A stretch of DNA of 64,000 nucleotides, taken from the NCBI RefSeq assembly GCF_016887565.1, contig NZ_CP069396.1:372001-436000 (forward strand), read 5' to 3'. Below are positions 1 through 8,139 of the stretch, one piece after another. Every line of letters begins with the position of its first letter. Position 1 is the first letter of the stretch. The stretch is from Archangium violaceum. GTDB taxonomy: Bacteria > Myxococcota > Myxococcia > Myxococcales > Myxococcaceae. The notes under the pieces are model-generated. The model was not told where the DNA came from. It was given only the letters and a program-made list of their open reading frames with translations, and made no database searches. A program made the position numbers and the translations under genes.

Positions 1-465
1 CTCGTCGAGGCTCCACATCGAGGGGAAGCAGAGCTGCCCGGCGACCAGCGGCAGTCCCTCGCGCCCTCCATCCAACACCAGCAGATCCTCCTGCACCTGC
101 CGGCCGAGCCAGTCGAGCGGGGCGTGGGGAAGATCGTCCCCGCCCGGGGTGAAGGCCGTCTCCGTACCGAGCAGGTGGTTGCGCCAGTGCCAGCGCCCGC
201 CTTCCACCGCCAGCGCGAAGTGCTGGGGGTGCTGGAGCGCCATCACCCGCAGCAGCACCGTCACCGTCTCCCATTGGAGCGCCTCCGTGCCGGGCCCGGC
301 CTGGAAGCGGGCCCGCGGGTCCTCGGCCAACAGGGCCGCCTTGAGCGCGAGCTCGTCGCGGTAGTGCGGCTCGTCCACCTCGATGAGGGACTCGTCGGGG
401 CTCAACGCGCGCACCCCGAGCGTCATCGCGTAGCTGTCTTGTGTGAACGGGAAGTAGGGCAGCAC
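1..465 (-). CDS. DUF3445 family protein (heme-dependent oxidative N-demethylase-like), 3' part cut by window edge
   Basis: The reverse strand reads open for 155 codons and runs off the left edge, so the C-terminus is missing. The start chosen is GTG at 465, with a GAGG Shine-Dalgarno about 8 bases upstream. The protein begins LPYFPF and contains a tryptophan/histidine-rich stretch (GGRWHWRNHL) and the segment QLCFPSMWSLDEK-like at the edge. That order (aromatic start, CFPS...W near residue 150) is typical of DUF3445 proteins, some of which are described as heme-dependent oxidative N-demethylases. It is transcribed away from the TPP-enzyme operon. The family call is by eye from motifs; the heme-binding part lies outside the window. 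Confidence 0.7.
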   Translation of the reverse strand, partial: MLPYFPFTQDSYAMTLGVRALSPDESLIEVDEPHYRDELALKAALLAEDPRARFQAGPGTEALQWETVTVLLRVMALQHPQHFALAVEGGRWHWRNHLLGTETAFTPGGDDLPHAPLDWLGRQVQEDLLVLDGGREGLPLVAGQLCFPSMWSLDE

Positions 466-760
466 GGCGTCGGCTCCTCGCAGTCCCAAGAGTCTACGCC
501 TCGGGTCCTTCTCGCGAACAGCGAAGCCCGGCGGCAACGTTCACCCGTGGCCCTCCCGGAGAGGTAGACCCGTCTCCTCGCTCAGTGTCCGGCGGACGAT
601 GCCCGCGCGGCGGAGAGGCGGCCGAGCGGAGGAGCCCTCCGATGGCGGACCCTGGTCCAGTGCGGGCTGCCGGGCGCCAGTGTCCCCGGGGTCACCCCCT
701 CCACCCCGGTGCCTAGCTTTCGACGGTGCCGGGGCTCGGCCTGGTTCGAGGACACGTGAC
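466..760. other. Divergent intergenic region
   Basis: About 295 bases lie between the GTG of the DUF3445 gene and the ATG of the TPP enzyme, so both promoters should be here. The rightward frame stays open upstream of 761 back to 599, but that stretch is Arg/Pro/Gly-rich and unlike the enzyme family, so I treat it as untranslated. I see no clear -24/-12 element or strong palindrome. Confidence 0.4.
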
Positions 761-2545
761 ATGAGCGGAACCGTCAGTGACTACATGCTCCACCGCCTCA
801 CCCAGTGGGGCGTCCGGCGTCTCTATGGCTACCCGGGAGACGGCATCAACGGCATCCTCGGCGCGCTCGGGCGCACCTCCGAGTTCCAGTTCATCCAGGC
901 GCGGCACGAGGAGATGGCGGCCTTCATGGCCTGCGCCCACGCCAAGTTCACCGGCGAGCCGGGCGTGTGTCTGGCCACCTCCGGCCCCGGCGCCATCCAC
1001 CTGCTCAACGGCCTCTATGACGCGAAGCTGGACCACCAGCCCGTGGTGGCCATCGTGGGCCAGCAGAAGAGCATGGGGCTCGGGGGCCACTACCAGCAGG
1101 AGGTGGACCTGCCGGTGCTCTTCAAGGACGTGGCGAGCGAGTACACCGTCATGGTGTCCCATCCCTCGGCCATCCGCCACGCGGTGGACCGGGCCCTGCG
1201 CATCGCCCGGGCCGAGCGCACGGTGACGTGCATCATCATCCCCAACGACGTCCAGGAGCAGCCCTACCAGCCTCCTCCTCGCGCGCACGGCTCCATCCAC
1301 TCCAGCGTGGGCTACTGCGAGCCGCGCGTGGTGCCCCAGGAGAGGGATTTGCGCCGCGCCGCGGATGTCCTCAACGCCGGCAAGAAGGTGGCCATGCTCG
1401 TGGGTGCCGGCGCCCTGCGCGCGGCGGACGAAGTCATCGAGGTGGCGGAGCTGCTGGGCGCGGGCGTGGCCAAGGCGCTGCTGGGCAAGGCGGTGCTGCC
1501 CGACTCGCTGCCCTTCGTCACCGGCGCCATCGGCCTGCTGGGGACGAAGCCGAGCTGGGACATGATGATGGCGTGCGACACCCTCCTCATGGTGGGCAGC
1601 AGCTTCCCCTACTCGGAGTTCCTCCCTCCCGAGGGCCAGGCGCGCGGCGTGCAGATCGACCTCGACGGCCGCATGCTCGCCATCCGCTACCCCATGGAGG
1701 TGCCGCTCACGGGCGACTCCCAGGAGACGCTGCGCGCGCTCATCCCGTTGCTCAAGCGCAAGGAGGACCGGAGCTGGCGTGACTCGCTGGAGAAGGGCAT
1801 CCGCCAGTGGTGGAAGGTGTTGGAGGGCCGGGCGATGAACGAAGCCAACCCCATCAACCCCCAGCGCGTCTTCCACGAGCTGTCACCGAGGATTCCGGAC
1901 GGGGCCATCCTCGCGGCGGACTCGGGCTCGGCGGCCAACTGGTTCGCGCGCGACATCAAGATTCGCGAGGGGATGATGGCGTCGCTGTCGGGCAATCTGG
2001 CCACCATGGGCTGCGGTGTGCCGTATGCCATTGGCGCCAAGTTCGCCTACCCGGACCGGCCCGTCATCGCCCTGGTGGGCGACGGCGCCATGCAGATGAA
2101 CGGCAACGCCGAGCTCGTCACCATCGCCAGGTACTGGAAGGAGTGGAAGGACCCGCGGCTCGTCGTCCTGGTGCTCAACAACCGGGACCTCAACCAGGTG
2201 ACGTGGGAGCAGCGCGTGCTCTCGGGGGACCCGAAGTACGCGGCCTCGCAGGACCTGCCGGACTTCCCATATGCCCGCTACGCCGAGTCCATCGGCCTGC
2301 GCGGCCTGCGCGTGGACAGGCCGGACCAGATTGCCCACGCGTGGGAGCAGGCGTTCGCCTCGGACCGGCCGGTGGTGCTCGAGGCCTACGTCGACCCGGA
2401 TGTGCCGCCGCTGCCGCCGCACATCACCCTGGAACAGGCCAGACACTTCGCCGCGTCCCTCTTCAAGGGCGACGAGAAGGCGGGCGGCATCATCGCCCAG
2501 TCCATCAAGGGCATGGTGGAGCAGCTCAAGCCGCACAAGAGCTAG
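761..2545 (+). CDS. Thiamine-pyrophosphate-requiring enzyme (pyruvate oxidase/acetolactate synthase-like)
   Basis: A 594-residue TPP enzyme of the POX/ALS superfamily with the usual three-domain order. The N-terminal PYR domain carries GYPGDGINGI and the cofactor-activating glutamate in RHEEMAAFMA (E50), followed by the ATSGPGAIHLLNGLYDA segment. A central NAD/FAD-type domain follows. The C-terminal PP domain has GDGAMQMNG...VLNNRDL, the GDG-N-N pyrophosphate/Mg site. The ATG at 761 was preferred over an in-frame ATG at 599 because the family-like sequence starts here. It is the first gene of a tight operon with a zinc alcohol dehydrogenase 26 bases downstream, suggesting decarboxylation of a 2-oxoacid followed by aldehyde/alcohol conversion. 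The substrate cannot be read from sequence; proteins like this are often labelled PoxB-like. Confidence 0.88.
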   Translation: MSGTVSDYMLHRLTQWGVRRLYGYPGDGINGILGALGRTSEFQFIQARHEEMAAFMACAHAKFTGEPGVCLATSGPGAIHLLNGLYDAKLDHQPVVAIVGQQKSMGLGGHYQQEVDLPVLFKDVASEYTVMVSHPSAIRHAVDRALRIARAERTVTCIIIPNDVQEQPYQPPPRAHGSIHSSVGYCEPRVVPQERDLRRAADVLNAGKKVAMLVGAGALRAADEVIEVAELLGAGVAKALLGKAVLPDSLPFVTGAIGLLGTKPSWDMMMACDTLLMVGSSFPYSEFLPPEGQARGVQIDLDGRMLAIRYPMEVPLTGDSQETLRALIPLLKRKEDRSWRDSLEKGIRQWWKVLEGRAMNEANPINPQRVFHELSPRIPDGAILAADSGSAANWFARDIKIREGMMASLSGNLATMGCGVPYAIGAKFAYPDRPVIALVGDGAMQMNGNAELVTIARYWKEWKDPRLVVLVLNNRDLNQVTWEQRVLSGDPKYAASQDLPDFPYARYAESIGLRGLRVDRPDQIAHAWEQAFASDRPVVLEAYVDPDVPPLPPHITLEQARHFAASLFKGDEKAGGIIAQSIKGMVEQLKPHKS

Positions 2546-2571
2546 CAGTCAAATCCAAAGGGGGAGTGGCA

Positions 2572-3720
2572 ATGCAGGCCATGGTGTACGAAGGGCCCTA
2601 CCGCGTGAAGGTGGGGACGAAGCCGGATCCAATCATCGAGCACCCCAACGACGCCATCGTGCGGGTGACGCGCTCGGCCATCTGCGGTTCCGACCTGCAC
2701 CTGCTGCACGGGCTGGTGACGGACACGCGGGTGGGCTGCACCTTCGGCCACGAGTTCGTCGGCGTGGTGGAGGAGGTGGGCTCCTCGGTGCGCACGCTCA
2801 AGCCGGGGGACCGGGTGGCGGTGCCCTTCAACATCTCGTGCGGCAGTTGCTTCTATTGCAAGCGCGGGCTGTTCGCCAATTGCGAGAGCACCAACCCCAA
2901 CAGTGACCTGGCCTCGGGCGTGTATGGGTATTCGCACACCACGGGGGGCTACGAGGGCGGACAGGCCCAGTACGTGCGCGTGCCCTTCGCGGACGTGGGC
3001 CCCATGAAGATTCCCGACGACATGGAGGACGAGGAGGTCCTCTTCCTCACGGACATCCTGCCCACGGGCTACCAGGGGGCGGAGATGGGGAACATCCAGC
3101 CGGGGGACACGGTGGTGGTGTTCGGCTGCGGGCCGGTGGGCCTCTTCGCGATGAAGTCCGCGTGGCTGCTGGGGGCCGGCCGCGTCATCGCCGTGGACCA
3201 CCTCGACTACCGGCTGGCGTTCGCGCGCAAGTACGCGCGGGTGGAGACGCTCAACTTCAAGGACGTGGACATCATCCCCACCCTGAAGGAGCTGACGGAG
3301 GGGCGCGGGCCGGACGTGTGCATCGACGCGGTGGGCATGGAGGCCGAGGGCTCCAAGCTGCACAGCGTCCTGGGCGTGAAGCTGAAGATGGAGGCGGGCT
3401 CGCCCACGGCGCTCAACTGGTGCATCCAGGCGGCGCGCAAGGGGGGCACCATCTCCATCATCGGCGTGTACGGGCCGCCGTGGAACCTGGTGCCGATCGG
3501 CACGGCGATGAACAAGGGCCTGACGTTCCGGATGAACCAGTGCAACGTGAAGCGCTACATGCCGCACCTGCTGGAGCACATCCGCGCGGGGCGCATCGAC
3601 GCCAAGGGCATCATCACGCACCGCTTCCCGCTGGCGGAGCTGCCGCGTGCCTACGAGCTCTTCGAGAAGAAACTGGACGGTTGCATCAAGTGCGTGCTGC
3701 TGCCGCACGGGCATGCGTGA
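2572..3720 (+). CDS. Zinc-dependent alcohol dehydrogenase (MDR family, formaldehyde-dehydrogenase-like)
   Basis: A 382-residue medium-chain dehydrogenase. The catalytic zinc site is visible as ICGSDLHLLHG and GHEFVGVVEEVG, with the structural-zinc cysteine cluster CGSCFYCKRGLFANCE. The Rossmann NAD(P) motif is VVVFGCGPVGLFA. The inserted loop with NPNSD and VYGYSHTTGGYEGGQAQYVRVP resembles glutathione-independent formaldehyde and related S-type dehydrogenases. ATG at 2572 follows a GGGGAGTGGC ribosome site. It lies 26 bases after the TPP enzyme and 11 bases before a small gene, so the three are probably co-transcribed. Likely reaction: NAD(P)-dependent oxidation or reduction of a small aldehyde/alcohol in the cytoplasm; substrate unknown. 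Confidence 0.88.
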   Translation: MQAMVYEGPYRVKVGTKPDPIIEHPNDAIVRVTRSAICGSDLHLLHGLVTDTRVGCTFGHEFVGVVEEVGSSVRTLKPGDRVAVPFNISCGSCFYCKRGLFANCESTNPNSDLASGVYGYSHTTGGYEGGQAQYVRVPFADVGPMKIPDDMEDEEVLFLTDILPTGYQGAEMGNIQPGDTVVVFGCGPVGLFAMKSAWLLGAGRVIAVDHLDYRLAFARKYARVETLNFKDVDIIPTLKELTEGRGPDVCIDAVGMEAEGSKLHSVLGVKLKMEAGSPTALNWCIQAARKGGTISIIGVYGPPWNLVPIGTAMNKGLTFRMNQCNVKRYMPHLLEHIRAGRIDAKGIITHRFPLAELPRAYELFEKKLDGCIKCVLLPHGHA

Positions 3721-3731
3721 GGAGAGCGGAG

Positions 3732-4151
3732 ATGGCCGAACAAATGACATCCGAGCAGGTGCATCGACAGATTCCCGGATGGGGCGTGGACGGTGACCCG
3801 AAGAAGCGGCCCGGGGTGCCCATGTTGTTGAAGCCGGAGGTACGCGAGGGCGCGCACTGGGAGGCGCCGGAGCGCCAGCGGCTACCGGACGTGCCGGTGC
3901 TGAAGCGGGCGGAGCTGAAGGAGCTGACGGCGACGTTCAGCACGGCGGTGCCGCCGAGGGGCCTGAGCGGGGTGCTGCGGCGCGTGGCCTACGGCATCCC
4001 CGAGCACCTGGTGCGGCACGTGATGCTGCTGTTGGTGGCGGACCGGGTGGACGTGGTGGAGTCGAGGCTGCGCCGCGGCCCCATCCAATCGCTGAGCGCG
4101 GTGCTGGGCGTGGTGGGCGGAGGCTGGCTGTTGAGCCGCCTGCGAGCATGA
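3732..4151 (+). CDS. Small hypothetical protein, third gene of the TPP enzyme/ADH operon
   Basis: A 139-residue protein that I do not recognise as a named family. ATG at 3732 follows a GGAGAGCGGAG ribosome site 11 bases after the dehydrogenase stop. The N-terminal half is charged and proline-rich (GWGVDGDPKKRPGVPM), the middle is basic, and the last 40 residues carry two hydrophobic stretches (HLVRHVMLLLVADRVD and SLSAVLGVVGGGWLLSRL), so weak membrane association is possible. Its position suggests an accessory or membrane-linking role for the two enzymes upstream, but that is inference. A hairpin repeat begins 13 bases after its stop. Confidence 0.65.
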   Translation: MAEQMTSEQVHRQIPGWGVDGDPKKRPGVPMLLKPEVREGAHWEAPERQRLPDVPVLKRAELKELTATFSTAVPPRGLSGVLRRVAYGIPEHLVRHVMLLLVADRVDVVESRLRRGPIQSLSAVLGVVGGGWLLSRLRA

Positions 4152-4164
4152 ACATGAACACCCA

Positions 4165-4200
4165 CCCCTCTCCCTCTGGGAGAGGGACGGGGTGAGGGTA
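4165..4200 (+). repeat. Hairpin repeat R1 (CCCTCTCCC/GGGAGAGGG with GGGGTGAGGGT tail)
   Basis: First of five copies in this window. The arms CCCTCTCCC and GGGAGAGGG form a hairpin around a short loop (TCT), followed by a conserved unpaired tail ending GGGGTGAGGGT. It starts 13 bases after the stop of the gene at 3732-4151, in the same orientation as that gene. This could stabilise the mRNA 3' end or help terminate transcription. Confidence 0.75.
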
Positions 4201-4282
4201 TAGGGGGTGCCACATGGAGGACATTTCCCACACGCGCGCATTTGCCCTCCGACCCCTTCTCCCCCGAAAACACACCGCGCAC

Positions 4283-4304
4283 GACATGACCCGAGGGTCA
4301 TGTC
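4283..4304. promoter_or_regulatory. Perfect 22-bp palindrome, possible operator
   Basis: Arms GACATGACCC and GGGTCATGTC are exact reverse complements separated by two bases. The element lies in the 371-base gap (4152-4522) after the R1 repeat. It is about 220 bases upstream of the secreted NlpC/P60-like gene and 23 bases upstream of a weak reading frame at 4327. The size and near-zero spacer fit a homodimeric regulator site better than an RNA hairpin. No regulator gene adjoins it. Confidence 0.4.
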
Positions 4305-4326
4305 CTCACGCGCGAGGGGGAAGACG

Positions 4327-4650
4327 ATGGGGATTCCTCTGAAAAACCTGGGGGTCTTCCTGTTCACGGGGGGGCCGATGTGGGCCCTGGCCCAGGACGA
4401 GCGATTCCGCGCCTTTGCCCTGGCCGAGCCGCGAGAAGCAGCCTGGGGGACAGGCGGCCACGAGGAAGCGGGGGTCGAATCGTCGCCCGTGAATGCGCGG
4501 GGCGGTACGCTCGTCTCCTCGCATGATGCTTCGCAAGCTCCTGCTCCCATTGGTGCTCGGAGTGCTCGGTACGGCTCCGGCCGTCGCGGCACCTCGTGCG
4601 CCGGTGAAGGCCGCGGCGAAGTCGAAGAAGGCCGCCGCGCCCGCCGGTGA
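4327..4650 (+). other. Doubtful reading frame overlapping the NlpC/P60-like gene
   Basis: The ATG at 4327 has a good ribosome site (GAGGGGGAAGACG) and the first 25 residues look like a hydrophobic leader (LKNLGVFLFTGGPMWALAQ). The rest is low-complexity and overlaps the next gene, in another frame, by 128 bases. It could be a short leader peptide or decayed gene, or chance in GC-rich DNA. The remaining gap 4152-4522 otherwise holds only the R1 repeat and the 22-bp palindrome. Confidence 0.2.
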
Positions 4651-5245
4651 GGTCCAACGCTCGCGTGGCACGCGGGCCATCGCCAAGGCCACGCCCTCCA
4701 AGAAGAAGCGCCCGGCGGTCCGGCTCACCCGGGGGCGGCGCGTGGCCCGGCGCGCGAGCACCCTGGTGGGGCACTCGCTGGGCACGTACTCGCCCCGAGT
4801 CCCCGACGACTGCTCCGGCCTGGTGCGGCTGGCCTATCGGGCCGCGGGCATCGAGCTGCTGTCGCACGGCACGCTGCCCGGAGAGAACGCGGTGACCGCC
4901 ATCTACCGACGCGCGCAGCGCTCGGGGGCGCTGCACCGGCGGGCCCCGAAGCCGGGCGACATCGTCTTCTTCCGCGAGACGTATGACCGCAACCGCGACG
5001 GCCTGCGCAACGACGGGCTGACGCACGTGGGCGTCATCGAGTCCGTGGAGCGCGATGGCACCGTCGTCTTCGTGCACCGTGGGGGCAGTGGCGTGAAGCG
5101 CGCGCGGATGAACCTGCGCTTCCCCTCGCTGCGCCAGCAGGGGGGGCGCGTCCTCAACGACTACATCCGCCGGGCCGAGGGCGGCGAGCGCGCGCGGCTC
5201 ACCAGCGAGCTCTTCGGCGGCTACGCCTCGGCTTCCCGCCTGTAG
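4523..5245 (+). CDS. Secreted NlpC/P60-like (CHAP-type) cysteine peptidase
   Basis: A 240-residue exported protein, probably acting on peptidoglycan peptide bonds. A signal peptide is visible (MMLRKLLLPLVLGVLGTAPAVAA), followed by an Ala/Lys-rich basic linker to about residue 75. The peptidase-like core starts at DDCSGLVRLAYRAAGIE, where Cys in DDCSG is the expected nucleophile. The catalytic His fits LTHVGVIESVERDGT, and a GDIVFFRETYDRNRDGLRND segment precedes it. Start ATG 4523 (or 4526) gives the clean signal peptide; a frame extension to 4493 adds nothing family-like. It is monocistronic by spacing. Likely role: cell-wall remodelling or lysis in the periplasm. Confidence 0.75.
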   Translation: MMLRKLLLPLVLGVLGTAPAVAAPRAPVKAAAKSKKAAAPAGEVQRSRGTRAIAKATPSKKKRPAVRLTRGRRVARRASTLVGHSLGTYSPRVPDDCSGLVRLAYRAAGIELLSHGTLPGENAVTAIYRRAQRSGALHRRAPKPGDIVFFRETYDRNRDGLRNDGLTHVGVIESVERDGTVVFVHRGGSGVKRARMNLRFPSLRQQGGRVLNDYIRRAEGGERARLTSELFGGYASASRL

Positions 5246-5379
5246 GCCCGCGTGCCGGGCATGCTCCTGGCGCCGCTCGCCACCGACACTCCTCTGGATG
5301 CCCTACCCCGTGGGGCTGGAGGAATGAAGGGAGGGGGCGGTGTTGAACGTTTGGACAGACTTCCGGCCAGGGGGACCGG

Positions 5380-8007
5380 TTGAACGAAACGCGGGAGCAG
5401 ATGGGGCCATCCGTGGAGCGGTTGCTGCGACTCCAGCGGGTGACGAGTGAGCTGTCGCGGGCCCTCACGCCCTCCGAGGTGGCCAGCGTCATCGTCCTGC
5501 TCGCGGGTCCCACGTTGGGGGCGGCCGAGTGCTGCATCTATCTGCTGGAGCAGCCTGGAGTGCTGAGGCTCGTCGAGATGGACGGGGTGCCGCGCGTGGA
5601 GCTCGACCCCTGGCGCACCCTGCTGCTGGACGCGCCGCTCCCCATCACCGAGGCGGGGCGTACGAACGAGCCGGTCTGGGTCGAGTCGCTGGAGGCCCTC
5701 CGGCGCCGCTACCCGGTCGCGGACGGTGTGCCGCTGAGCCGGCGGCGGGCATGGGCCTGCCTGCCGCTTGGCGTGCCGGCGCGGGTACTGGGGGTGCTGG
5801 CGCTCGGCTTCGAGCACGAGCAGGGCTTCACGCGGGAGGACCAGGACTTCGCCTGCCTCGTGTCGAAGCAGTGCGCCTCGGCGGTCGAGCGCGCCCACCT
5901 CTATGAGCGCGAGCGCGAGCTGCGCGAGCAGGCCGAGCGGGCCCGGGCCGAGGCCGAGGAGCACCGCCGCCAGCTGGAACAGGAGCACCGGCGTCTCAAG
6001 GCCGTGCTCCAGCAGTTGCCCCAGGGCGTCCTCCTCGCCGAGGCGCCGAGCGGGCGGATCCTGATGGCCAATGAGCAGATGGAGCGGATCCATCGGCGTC
6101 CCGTGCCTCCCGACTGGGGACCCGAGCAGTACACGGCCTTCACCGGCTTCCATCCGGACGGGCGGCCCTACCTCCCGGACGAGTGGCCCCTGGTGCGTGC
6201 CCTCACCCGAGGAGAGGTGGTGCGGGGCGAGGTGCTGGACGTGTTGCGCGAGGACGGCTCCCGGCTCACCCTGGAGGTGAGCGCCGGGCCGGTGCGCGAC
6301 GCCGAGGGCCGGGTGACGGCCGCCGTGGCCGTCCTCGAGGACATCTCCGAGCGCCTGCGCCTGGAGCGGGCCGTGCACGAGGGCGAGGCCGTGTTCCGCC
6401 GCATCATGGCGTCCGACATGATGGGGCTGGCCTTCTCGGGCGAGGAAGGCCTCATCCAGGAGGCCAATGACGCCTTCCTGTCGCTCGTGGGCCATGACCG
6501 GGAGGAGGTGCGGCGGGGCGAGCTGTGCTGGCGGGAGCTGGTGCCGCCCGAGGGCCGGGAAGCCGAGGAGCGCGTGTTGCACGAGCTGGAGACGCACGGG
6601 GTGGCCGCCACCTTCGAGGCGGAGCTGCTGCGCGCGGATGGCAGCCGCGTCCCGGTGTTGACGGGCTCGGCGCGGGTGGAGGAGCAGGACCGCGTCCTCA
6701 CCTTCGTGATGGACCTGTCGGACCTCAAGCGCGCGGAAGGGGCGCTGCGCTTCCTGGCCATGACGGGCTACATCCTGGCCCAGACCCTGGAGGTCACCGA
6801 CGCCATCCTCCAGCACGTGGCCTGTCTGGCGAGCCTCTCGGTGGCCTCCTGGTGCGTCATCGACCTGGCCACGCCCGAGGGCCCGCTGCGCCGCGCGGCC
6901 GTGGCCCACCACGACCCCGAGCTGGAGGAGCGGCTGCGGAGGGCGTGGCCGGTGCCCTCGCCGCGAGACGCCGGGAGCCCGCCGTGGGAGGCGATGCACT
7001 CGGGTGAGCCGCTGCTCTTCGCGGACTTCGGCGCGGAGTCGTGGCGGCACCTGAGCCGGGGCGTGGTGCCCGCCGAGGCCATGGAGGACTGGGAGCGGTG
7101 CTCGGTGCTGATGGTGCCGCTGCGCTCGCGCGAGCGGGTGCTGGGCCTCATCACCCTGGGCTCCTGCGTCCCCAGGCGGCGCCATGGGCCGGAGGACATC
7201 GCCATGGGCCAGGAGCTGGCGCACCGCGTGACGGCCACGCTGGAGCGCTCGCAGCTCTTCCAGGACTCACAGCGGGCCGTGCGGCTGCGCGACGAGTTCC
7301 TCGCGGTGGCCTCGCACGAGCTGAAGACGCCGCTGACGCCCCTGCGGCTGCAACTGCAGGGATTGCGGCGGGTGGTGGAGACGCGGGCGGGGCAACCCGT
7401 GGCGCCCGAGCGCGTCCTCCGGGCCGTCCAGGGCTGCGAGGCCCAGGTGCGCAATCTGGCGGGGCTGGTGAATGACTTGTTGGACGTGTCGAGGCTGGCG
7501 CAGGGCCGGCTCCCGCTGCACCTGGAGGAGGTGGACCTGGTGGCCGTCACGCGGGACGTCCTGGAGCAGTTCTCCTCCGAGGCCACGCGCGCGGGTTGCC
7601 GGGTGGAGCTCGCGGCCGGAGCGCCGGTGGTGGGCCTGTGGGACCGGCTGCGGCTGGAGCAGGTGGTGACGAACCTGCTGACCAACGCCCTCAAGTACGG
7701 AGCGGGCCGGCCCATCCTCCTGCGCGTCTGGTCGGAGGAGGGAAGGGCGAGGCTGGGCGTGCGCGACGAGGGCATCGGCATCGCGCCGGAGCACCGCGGC
7801 CGCATCTTCGGCAAGTTCGAGCGCGCCGTGTCCGAGCGCCACTACGGCGGGCTGGGCCTGGGGCTCCACATCACGCGGCAGATCGTCCAGGCGTTCGGGG
7901 GCACCATCCGCGTGGAGAGCGAGCTGGGCCAGGGCTCCACCTTCACCGTGGAGCTGCCGCTCGGCGCCGAGGCCGCGCGGGGAGCGGGGCTCGATGGCAT
8001 CCGGTAG
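5380..8007 (+). CDS. Sensor histidine kinase, GAF-PAS-PAS-GAF-HisKA-HATPase
   Basis: An 875-residue soluble sensor kinase. Order: GAF-like domain (about 15-165), coiled coil (HLYERERELREQAERA..., about 170-205), PAS (about 208-325), PAS (about 335-450), second GAF (about 460-625), then HisKA with SHELKTPLTP (phospho-acceptor His646), and an HATPase with N box NLLTNALKYG, G1 DEGIGIAPEH and G2 GGLGLGLHI. It has no transmembrane segments, so it senses a cytoplasmic signal or is recruited to the membrane. The start is taken as TTG 5380 with GGGGACC upstream; ATG 5401 is an alternative. No response regulator adjoins it, making it an orphan kinase. A fragment of an aminotransferase follows in the same frame right after its stop. 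Confidence 0.9.
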   Translation: MNETREQMGPSVERLLRLQRVTSELSRALTPSEVASVIVLLAGPTLGAAECCIYLLEQPGVLRLVEMDGVPRVELDPWRTLLLDAPLPITEAGRTNEPVWVESLEALRRRYPVADGVPLSRRRAWACLPLGVPARVLGVLALGFEHEQGFTREDQDFACLVSKQCASAVERAHLYERERELREQAERARAEAEEHRRQLEQEHRRLKAVLQQLPQGVLLAEAPSGRILMANEQMERIHRRPVPPDWGPEQYTAFTGFHPDGRPYLPDEWPLVRALTRGEVVRGEVLDVLREDGSRLTLEVSAGPVRDAEGRVTAAVAVLEDISERLRLERAVHEGEAVFRRIMASDMMGLAFSGEEGLIQEANDAFLSLVGHDREEVRRGELCWRELVPPEGREAEERVLHELETHGVAATFEAELLRADGSRVPVLTGSARVEEQDRVLTFVMDLSDLKRAEGALRFLAMTGYILAQTLEVTDAILQHVACLASLSVASWCVIDLATPEGPLRRAAVAHHDPELEERLRRAWPVPSPRDAGSPPWEAMHSGEPLLFADFGAESWRHLSRGVVPAEAMEDWERCSVLMVPLRSRERVLGLITLGSCVPRRRHGPEDIAMGQELAHRVTATLERSQLFQDSQRAVRLRDEFLAVASHELKTPLTPLRLQLQGLRRVVETRAGQPVAPERVLRAVQGCEAQVRNLAGLVNDLLDVSRLAQGRLPLHLEEVDLVAVTRDVLEQFSSEATRAGCRVELAAGAPVVGLWDRLRLEQVVTNLLTNALKYGAGRPILLRVWSEEGRARLGVRDEGIGIAPEHRGRIFGKFERAVSERHYGGLGLGLHITRQIVQAFGGTIRVESELGQGSTFTVELPLGAEAARGAGLDGIR

Positions 8008-8139
8008 GACAGGCCGCGGGGCCTCTTCGCGGACCTGGTGGGAGCGGATGCGGAGGGCGTGGCGCTGGTGCCGCCGCACCTCTACAACACGGCGGCGGAC
8101 GTGGACCGGCTGTTGGAGGAGCTCACCCCGCTCGTGTGA
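8008..8139 (+). pseudogene. Remnant: C-terminus of a class V aminotransferase
   Basis: Immediately after the kinase stop, the same frame stays open for 43 codons and ends in a TGA at 8137. It reads GLFADLV, then PPHLYNTAADVDRLLEEL. The PHLYNT...D.DRLLEAL signature is the C-terminal end of class V aminotransferases (cysteine desulfurase/isopenicillin epimerase-like). There is no start codon context or upstream body of the enzyme, so this looks like the tail of a deleted gene. Its last 17 bases overlap the convergent P450 gene's 3' end. Confidence 0.55.

Noticed and set aside
599-760. N-terminal extension of the TPP enzyme to ATG 599
   Set aside because: 54 residues of Arg/Pro/Gly text unlike any family member; ATG 761 gives the normal N-terminus.
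713-1876. 387-codon reverse-strand frame opposite the TPP enzyme
   Set aside because: His/Arg/Gly-rich composition and lack of family motifs; a shadow of the GC-biased true gene.
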